Shown here piece after piece: positions 57,079 through 64,000 of a stretch of DNA of 64,000 nt; the stretch's first letter is position 1, and each line of letters begins with the position of its first letter. Under the pieces are notes generated by a model, which was given only the letters and a program-made list of their open reading frames with translations, was not told where the DNA came from and did no database searches. The translations under genes were made by a program, and so were the position numbers. Source of the stretch: Staphylotrichum longicolle (Eukaryota; Ascomycota; Sordariomycetes; Sordariales; Chaetomiaceae); contig JAHCVI010000001.1 in NCBI GenBank assembly GCA_019096155.1, forward strand, positions 9,114,001 through 9,178,000. The letters run 5' to 3'.

Positions 57079-58028
57079 GGTCAGGGCTTGGTGGTCGGGG
57101 TGGTCGGGGTTGGGGTTGCGCGCATCGCCGTGCAGGAGAACTGTTCAGTGAGGGAGAGAGGGGTTGGCGACTTTCAGGGAGTGGGTTGTTCTACAGGCGG
57201 GTTTTCACCACCAGAAGCAACAGAAAATGTAAAAAGTAAACTGTGACTCCGCGAGTTGATCCTCTGATACCAGCGTGCTCTCACAGTTCCAATCGGGCGG
57301 CAGTTGTTGAGGAAACTGAGGTACCATATACTGTGTTTGAGTGGCAGGGTGAGGTGAGGAGCTGCAGTTGGGAGTGGCCCAACCCAGAGGCTGCCACAGC
57401 GACGCATCAGCAACGCCCCTGACAGGCTGCTGAGCACACGCAACCCTGGGCCAGAAGCATGCGACCAGGCAGATCGATGGCGTACGGAACCCTAACCCTT
57501 CTGTTCCAGCAGGAGCGGCATGGTGGGGTCGGGGTCGAATGATCCGTCTTCGGGATGGTTCTTGCGTCACAGGCGGTCGCCTTTCCAACGCGCAACGGAG
57601 ACAGGCGAGCCCGAGTCTGTGCCTTTCACTCATGTTTCATTCACCTCGTTCGGGCTCCCAACTGGAACTTCCCACAGCTTCCGCGGTATTCTTTACGCAA
57701 GCCACTGGACTACCTTTTCCCCGCCCGCCTGAGATCTGCAACCGAGCATTTCCTTTACCTCGAGCGCACTCGAAAGCGCAGGGCTCGATTCTCTGTCCCC
57801 GCTTCGCGCCTTTTGGAGCCTTATCGCCCGCTTCGCCTCGCCCAACCGCCCACCGACCACAAGCTCATTCGCGCCACCGAACTGCCCGCCTGCGGAGTGC
57901 AGTAAGGCGCAGATCACGAATCCTTCGACGGAGCACACCATCCTTCCGCGTGCTTTGACACAGCGTCGTTCGACCCAGCTGCACCGTTCTGGTTCCGACC
58001 CCGCGGAGACCGACGCCGTTCCGTCAAG
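57079..58028. promoter_or_regulatory. Shared divergent promoter region between ecm29 and the UBX gene
   Basis: About 950 bp separates the two start codons on opposite strands. No TATA box was found; the right part is pyrimidine-rich (57,650-58,020), typical of a constitutive leader. A classical yeast Rpn4 site (GGTGGCAAA) was looked for by eye and not seen. Confidence 0.5.
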
Positions 58029-59710
58029 ATGGCAAGCGGCGAAGACATCGAGTCCTTCATGGGCATCACAGGTGCCAACCGCACAGCTGCCGAACGCATG
58101 CTCGAGCTGTGCGGCTCTGAGCTCGAGCAAGCAATCCAGCTCTGGTTTAGCGACGAGGACCTGCAGCGGTCTCTCAGTACCGCCGGTTCGTCAACGATGG
58201 CGGCGGGCGCCGGCACAACTTCAGCGGGCTGGTCGAGCCGACCAAACCGCCCACAAGTCGGTCGCGAGGACGCTCAAGGCGTCATCCACATCGATTCCGA
58301 CGACGACGTGCCCATGACCGAGGACGAAAACGACGATGCAGATGAGGCCGCCAACATTGCTAGGCAAGCTCAAGAGGAGGAAGATGCGGCGATGGCAAAG
58401 AAGTTGCAGGAAGAACTGTACTCGGGTGGCGCGAGCGGCCAAGCTGCGGGTGCGGCGGAGGACGCGGTGCGAGCTCCGATGGCCCGGACAACGGAGACGC
58501 TGGTCGGGGGAAGTTATGATGATGACGATGACGGACATGCTGCCATGCTCGAGCAGATGCGGAGAAGACAGCAGACTAGAGGTGAGTTTGCTCCAACGGC
58601 TTTTGCTGCCCCTGCTTGGACCTTGCGCTGACAAGCACTCGCTCCCCAGCCCGGCCCAACCCTTTTGCCCAGTCCGTCTGGGAGGACAACGCTCGCGCAT
58701 CGCGCCCTGCCTCGCTCGGGACGGCCGAGCCCACCCGGGCGTCTCGCCTGGCAGAGCTTTTCCGCCCTCCATATGATTTAATGTCACAGCTTAGCTGGGA
58801 CGAGGCCCGAGACGAGGGCAAGGACAGCAAGAAGTGGATTCTGGTCAATCTACAGGACATGTCCGATTTCAACTGCCAAGCACTGAACCGCGATATCTGG
58901 AAGGACGCCGCAGTGAGGTCTCTTGTCCAGGAAAACTTCATCTTCCTTCAGTACGAAAAGAACGAGTTTTCGGCTCAGCAGTACATCACTTTCTACTTTC
59001 CCAACGAAGGCCACCAGAACCCAAACAACTACCCGCATGTTTCCATCATCGATCCGCGGACCGGAGAGCAGGTCAAGGTTTGGAGCGGCATTCCATTTCC
59101 AAGCGCTCTCGAGTTCCACGCGCAGCTCGCCGAATTTCTCGACCGCTACAGCCTGTCGGCGCACAGCAAGAACCCGGTTCCCAAGACGAAGCGTCCCGAG
59201 CGCGTGGTGGATGTGGACCGGATGACGGAGGAAGAGATGCTCGAGATGGCGCTCCAGAACAGCTTGGATGCCAACGGCAGCGGTAACCAGCCCAACATCC
59301 AGGACCCCGACGAGCTTACCAAGTCGACGGGTGCCTTGGCCGGGGACAAGGGCAAAGGGACAGCGGCACCAGAAGCCACCGAGCCCGAGGCCTCCTCAGC
59401 GCAAGAGTCTGCCTTTGCTAGGATACCCTCAGACCAGCCCCACGTCGAGCCACCAGCCGACCCCAAGACGACGACCAGGCTGCAGGTCAGGAATCCGCCT
59501 GGGCGTATCATCCGCCGGTTCCGACTAGACGACCGCGTCTCCCGCATCTACGAGTGGCTCAAGGCCGAGCCGGTGCCGGGCAAGGAGGGCGTGGAGTTTG
59601 AGCTCAAGTCGATGCCGCAGGGCGCCGATCTGATCGAGCATCTCGACGAGACCATCCAGGAGGCTGGCTTGGCTAATGGCACGGTTATGCTCGAGTTTAT
59701 TGAGGAGTAA
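58029..59710 (+). CDS. ubx5: UBA-UAS-UIM-UBX protein, Ubx5/UBXN7 type (Cdc48/p97 cofactor)
   Basis: Cofactor that recruits ubiquitylated substrates (in yeast and animals notably via cullin ligases) to the Cdc48/p97 unfoldase. Exons 58029-58581 and 58650-59710, 537 residues. Domain order: UBA at about 1-45 (ESFMGITGANRTAAERMLEL), acidic segment and coiled coil to about 170, UAS thioredoxin-like domain about 220-350 (SKKWILVNLQDMSDFNCQAL; FIFLQYEK), UIM about 378-396 (MTEEEMLEMALQNSLDA), and UBX about 455-537 (TTRLQVRNPPGRIIRRFRLD) ending TVMLEFIEE. The intron (GTGAGT donor, CTGAC branch site, CCCCAG acceptor) gives TRARPNPFAQ. This is the full architecture with no loss. It lies divergently beside ecm29, also part of proteasome delivery. 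Confidence 0.95.
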
Positions 59711-60454
59711 GGTGGGGAAGGACTGACGACCGACCCTCGCCCCCCCGCTCTCCTATTCTCAGTTCATTTCTAGTTCGCAGAGGGGGGCAAGCAACGGTGG
59801 ATTGCACTAGAAGGGCGCCAGGAGACATGGCTGGGCGGATAGACTGTGTTTTTTTTTTCTTTGCCTGAGACACGATGGTCTTTCCTTTTTCTTTCTCCCC
59901 GAGGGTGGTTTTTTCCTGATTTGGGCGGAACCGGCGTGAATACTAGCGATGGACTCTCTGGCATTGAGAAAGGGGGGAGGTGGCGTATTTGCATTCTCTT
60001 GCTGGCAGAACCCAGACAATAGAGAGATCCTGCATTGATCCATGTCTTTTCGGCTGCTCCTGGGCACCCTGGTGATTGCTGCGGGAGATCGACGCGCCCT
60101 TCCTCTTCCCGGTTCTGTTACGAAGCTGAAAATCTGATCTCCCGCCAACCTGGAGTGCTGCCACATCCAACCGTCCTCAGGATGGTAGAGTGGTACGGCA
60201 GCAAATGATCTGCCCTCCATCAACCGCAAATTGTAAGGGTGTGCCTCGTGTACTATCGTTCTTATAGCTTCATGCTTGATGGGGGAGGTGCTTCTAGGTA
60301 TAAATGGATACAAGTATATTGTAAGCGATGGCAAGAAGGAGAGCTTAGGACTTGAGGATAAAGAGAAAGAAAATTATTTTATAGTTTTGTCTAAATATTA
60401 TTATACCTTTTTTAAGAATTAATGTCTTTGAAAATTAATGTTCTAAAATAACTA
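59711..60454. other. 3' flank of the UBX gene and AT-rich border
   Basis: Bases 59,711-60,330 are ordinary 3' flank. From about 60,340 to the transposon edge the sequence becomes AT-rich (AAAATTAATG-type strings). Similar sequence resumes on the far side of the transposon at 62,318, so the element probably inserted into an older decayed repeat. Confidence 0.55.
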
Positions 60455-62315
60455 ACGTAGGTATATAGCGAAAGCTCCAGGATAGCGAAAGCTCCACTCC
60501 ACTTTGCTCCTAGAACATCTTCATCATATATACATTTTTCTTTGCAACCCAACATACATCACAAAAATGACGAAGACTAGATAATCTTAGCACTCCAAGC
60601 TCTTGAAAAAGACCCGAAGCTAAGCCTCAGGGCTATAGCCGAAATCTACGCCATCCATCATACGAAGTTAAGCCGCCGTCGATACGGTCAGTAGTCACGG
60701 CGCGACATTCTAGCCAACTCTCGGAAATTGACCGATTTAGAGGAATCTATCATTGTTTAATATATCCTCGATCTAGATACCAAAGGATTTCCTCCCCGCT
60801 TGTCTAGTATAGAAGATATAGCTAATCGACTACTTGCCGAATGCGACGCGGGACGTGTCGGAACGCGTTAGGCAATAAAGTTTGTCAAACGGCACCCAGA
60901 GCTCACTACGCGTTTCAATCAGAAATACAACTACTAGAGGGCCAAATGCGAAGATTTAGAGATCATTCACGGCTAGTTTACGCTTATATAGAATATAATC
61001 GCGAAGTATAGTATCTAGGAGGCCGATATCTATAACTTCGACGAGACTAGGTTTCAGATAGGTATTATCTCGACTATAATAGTTGTTATAAGCTCCGAAT
61101 GGTATAGTAGGGCAAGGTTAAAGTAGCCTAGCAATCGCGAATAGGCAATGGTAATTCAAGGCGTCAATGCGACTAGCTAGGCGATTCCACTATTTATTAT
61201 CGTCAAGGGTAGGTATTACCTCTCCTTTTAGTACGAGAATAGCCTATTGCCGAATAACTAGGTTATCGCGATATCTAAAAATGGTTGGACAACCAACGAA
61301 AGAGGCCTAGAATAGATTTAGCATTTCGACAAATATATTAAAGCTCGAATAGTCGGGGTTTATCGCCTCCTTGTCCTCGACGGCTATAATAGCCACTACT
61401 CGACTAACTTTAAACTCTACTACAAGGAGAACAATATCATTACGCTCTATATACCTCCCTACTCGTCTTACATCCTCTAGCCACTCGATATTAGATACTT
61501 TAGCCCGCTTAAAACGGTATATAGCAAGTAGATCGAGGAGATAATACGGGCGAGTATAACCTATATAACCAAGGAGGACTTCTTTCCTACGTTTTATGCC
61601 GCTTTCTAGGCCGCCCTAACCCCCGAAAATATTCAAGGAGGTTTTTAAGGTACTAGAATTATTCCTTTTGACCTCGAGAAGGTAATCTCCCAGCTCGATA
61701 TCCGTCTAAAGACGCCAACGCCCTCGAACTCGCGGCCCGGTAGTGCCTACGCCTAGGTTTCCAAGACCCCGAACAACCTAATCGAAGCATCGTCGTAGTC
61801 TACCCTTATTAAGAATCGAATTACCTAGTATTAAAATAACTCTCCAACTAAGATTTTAAAGGCGGTCGATATATTTACGAAAGGAACGTCTAGGGTTATA
61901 CATTAGTTAGCATTGTTAAAGGTAGAGATCTAGAGCCTCCGAGCAGCAAATAAGGCACTTAGTAAACGTCGGAGAGCTAAGAAACAACGGCTCCGACAAA
62001 GAGGATCGCTTTCTATATAGAACGCACAGGATTTGCAGGGAGAGAGAGACGTTAAGGTACAGATCAAGGAGGAAACACAGGCGGGTAATGGTCGGAAGCC
62101 AAGGGTCGAGACGCGTACGCGGCGTTATAGCAACTGCGGCGAACCTGGCCATAATACGCGTACCTATCAGGTAGTTGTAGAGACGTCTGAAGAAGACGAT
62201 TCCGAGTAGTTTCATTTGTTTCGAGCGGTTTTAGTAGAATGAATGTAGATTTTGTTGCGATGGTACGATTTCGTAGAGCTTTCGCTATCCTGGAGCTTTC
62301 GCTATACACCTACGT
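60455..62315 (+). mobile_element. Fot1/pogo-type (Tc1-mariner superfamily) DNA transposon, inactivated
   Basis: 1,861-bp element with near-perfect terminal inverted repeats of about 40 bp. Each starts ACGTAGGTRTATAGCGAAAG and contains a subrepeat (AGCGAAAGCTCC, TAGCGAAAGCT). It is flanked by TA on both sides (60,453-60,454 and 62,316-62,317), the target duplication of this superfamily. Size, ends and the encoded DDE transposase match Fungal Fot1/pogo elements of about 1.9 kb. The interior is heavily AT-shifted, with TA-rich dinucleotides and many stops at former Gln, Arg or Trp codons, the pattern of repeat-induced point mutation. It cannot make its own transposase, but its ends look good enough to be recognised in trans. 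Confidence 0.93.
60567..62209 (+). pseudogene. Degenerate Fot1/pogo transposase
   Basis: Reading from the ATG at 60,567 and ignoring many TAA/TAG codons, the family text is plain. An HTH/CENP-B-like N-terminal part comes first (DGFPPRLSSIEDIANRLLAE). The catalytic core follows: YNFDETRFQIG (first Asp, about 61,040), LVLDGYNSHYS (second Asp, about 61,380) and a PPYSSYIL-stop-PLD stretch, normally SxxLQPLD (third Asp). At 62,123-62,175 a zinc-knuckle remnant (NCGEPGHNTRTYQ) has lost Cys residues to Tyr and Ser. Stops fall mostly at CAA/CAG-to-TAA/TAG positions. No working protein can be made. Confidence 0.88.
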
Positions 62316-64000
62316 TACCAATGTCATAGAAAATTAATATCTTGATTGATCAATGTCTTGAAAGACTAAGATTTCAAAAGAGATTGACGACTTTAAAAAT
62401 GGAAGATGTAAAATACTTGAGACTTGAAAAAGTAACGGCCTAAAATATCAACGACGTAAAAGACTAGACGCTTCTAAGATCAAATAATCAGAAGATTAGA
62501 CAATTCAAAGATTGATAACTTACCATCCTAGAGCACTAAAGTGTAGAGTCTAGGCATCTAGAGTGCTGTAGAGTAAGGTAAGCTTTGTCAGCGGAAGTAG
62601 AGCGTTGCTTTCCTGGCGCCTTGTGGATGCTGTAGGAGCTGCAAGGTTAGCGCCAAAAACAATGAGTGCTGCTAAATCCAAGGTGACTGGAAAACTCGGG
62701 AGGAATCCTCAGCGTTGACCATACTCAAGGAGACTGACAGGTGTTCAAGGTTGAGACTCCTGTACGCGAAGGCGGTCCCTCTGCTGGGGTCCACAACGTG
62801 GGATGCATCGATCCGTCACTGCCTAGTACAAGGGGACCAAAGGGGTCTGGAACTGGGCACTGACCAGCGTTGAAGCAAAGTTGTCGCTGAAGTCTTTAAA
62901 CCCGGTACTCTCTTAAGATTTTGAGGCAGGTGTTTTATCGATGATGTGGAGGAAACCTGCAACCCAGGTCTTGACCAGTCACAATTCTCCTGCAAAACAG
63001 GGATGAGAGCGCCGGGTATCATGCCATATTTTCTGGGAGCGTGGCAGTCGCCCGCCATGATGGAGGAAGAGACAATGGTCTTCAGATCTCGAGCTGAAGT
63101 TAAAGTGGTTACTCTGAAGAAGGAGCCCTGACGTTGGGCCGCATTTATTCCGGTCAATTGGGTACCGCATCCGTGGGACAAACTCAACCTGGGTCTTTTA
63201 CTACACACAAACAACAAACATCTTGGCGATCTTTTTGTCCGTCTGTCGTCCTCGTTGTGCTCAAATGCAGTATGAGAGAAATGAATGCTTGTGACGTCAG
63301 TCAGGTACCGACCCAATCTCACACAGCGGGGTTGTGGGGGCCCAGTGGAGAATGTAAACAAGTGGACGGCCCTTACTGCTGCATCTCCCTTTTGTCAACA
63401 TGACTGAAACAGACTCTTAATTTCATCCTCAGCTGTGAATTCCACGACGAGATGAAGTCGAGACCGATTCGGACAAAAGTCAACAACAGACTTGCAGAGC
63501 CGCTGGGCCTTGATTGGTGGTCAAGCACCCAGGCTGCGACCACGGCCCGGGTGAAGTGCGGCGGGGCTGGCCAGTCTGGGCCAGTCAGAAAACAGAATCC
63601 CTGCCTGTCTGGAGTGGGAGCAACACATGCCCGCCTGCATGCGTCCAGGATTCCAGGGAGCAGCAACGGCTCTCTGACCTTCAAACCAGCAGGAGGAAAC
63701 CTCGTGCACACATTCCTCCCTTTCCCTTGACCACCACCCCGACCGGCGAACGGGCTGCGCCTTCGACGCCTCTTGATCCTAGCCCTACACACACCTCTTG
63801 CAGCGTTGCTAGAGAATTCGGCAGGCCAATCCCCCCTTCCGAGTGTTCGAGCCCATTCGAGCCCATCGTTCACCATCCCTTGCGAGTGCGCCGGTGTGCG
63901 GGTGTGCAAACGTGCGTGTCTCAGTGCTGCCACGGCCAACTTTTCGTCCACTGTCCCGCACTCTCTCGCGGCCCCAATCTCGACCCATCTGGGCACACCC
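62316..64000. other. AT-rich border then gene-free flank to window end
   Basis: 62,318-62,560 is AT-rich and rich in short, degenerate AGATT/GACTT-type strings, a probable older RIP relic. 62,560-64,000 has normal composition. A minus-strand frame at 63,373-63,996 is open but lacks protein character. A palindromic TGACGTCA (CRE/bZIP-type) octamer lies at 63,292-63,299. No gene is supported. Confidence 0.5.

Noticed and set aside
63373..63996. 207-codon minus-strand frame at the window end
   Set aside because: No recognisable domain, Arg-rich composition, and overlapping frames; could be revisited with sequence beyond the window.

Overview
This is a stretch of nuclear DNA from a filamentous ascomycete, most likely a Sordariomycete close to Sordariales/Chaetomiaceae. 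The evidence is short GT-AG introns with CTRAC-like branch points, two fungal rhodopsin-domain (Pth11/SAT4-type) membrane proteins, a GH5 cellulase with a fungal CBM1, and a Fot1/pogo transposon decayed by C-to-T changes that look like RIP. I placed it from gene style, not by database comparison. No RNA gene, CRISPR array or bacterial-type operon was seen.

Layout. 0-5 kb: a formate/nitrite transporter cut by the left edge and a rhodopsin-domain receptor-like protein, both on minus. 5.8-7.2 kb: secreted GH5 endoglucanase (minus). 9.5-10.6 kb: a coiled-coil protein (plus). 11.9-12.8 kb: an orphan protein with a nine-copy heptad repeat (plus). 13.7-14.6 kb: secreted alpha/beta hydrolase (minus). 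16.1-17.5 kb: second rhodopsin-domain protein (plus). 18.8-19.9 kb: GNAT-like acetyltransferase (minus). 23.0-24.9 kb: APC amino-acid/choline/GABA-type permease (minus) with a homopolymer frameshift and a GC-AG intron. 26.9-30.4 kb: a 91-residue glycine-rich protein, a Myb/SANT-like protein and a small multi-span membrane protein (all minus). 32.0-32.7 kb: a four-span membrane protein (plus) interrupted by an in-frame TAG.

34-45 kb is the oddest block. Its plus strand is strongly purine-rich and holds many unrelated minisatellites, diverged tandem duplications and a 26-nt G run. They surround, and in one intron lie inside, a three-RRM Nam8/Ngr1/Csx1-type RNA-binding protein gene (38.0-40.2 kb, minus). 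45-51 kb has no gene I can support.

51.3-59.7 kb: the proteasome adaptor ECM29 (minus, one apparent frameshift) lies head to head with a Ubx5-type UBA-UAS-UIM-UBX protein (plus). These are the only clear functional pair, both in the proteasome/Cdc48 system. 60.5-62.3 kb: a full-length Fot1/pogo-type element with intact inverted ends, TA target duplication and a stop-riddled transposase. 62.3-64 kb: nothing recognised.

Exon structures were worked out by hand from splice signals, frame continuity and family motifs. Every multi-exon model given was checked for frame closure, and the two frameshifts and one stop are reported as found.
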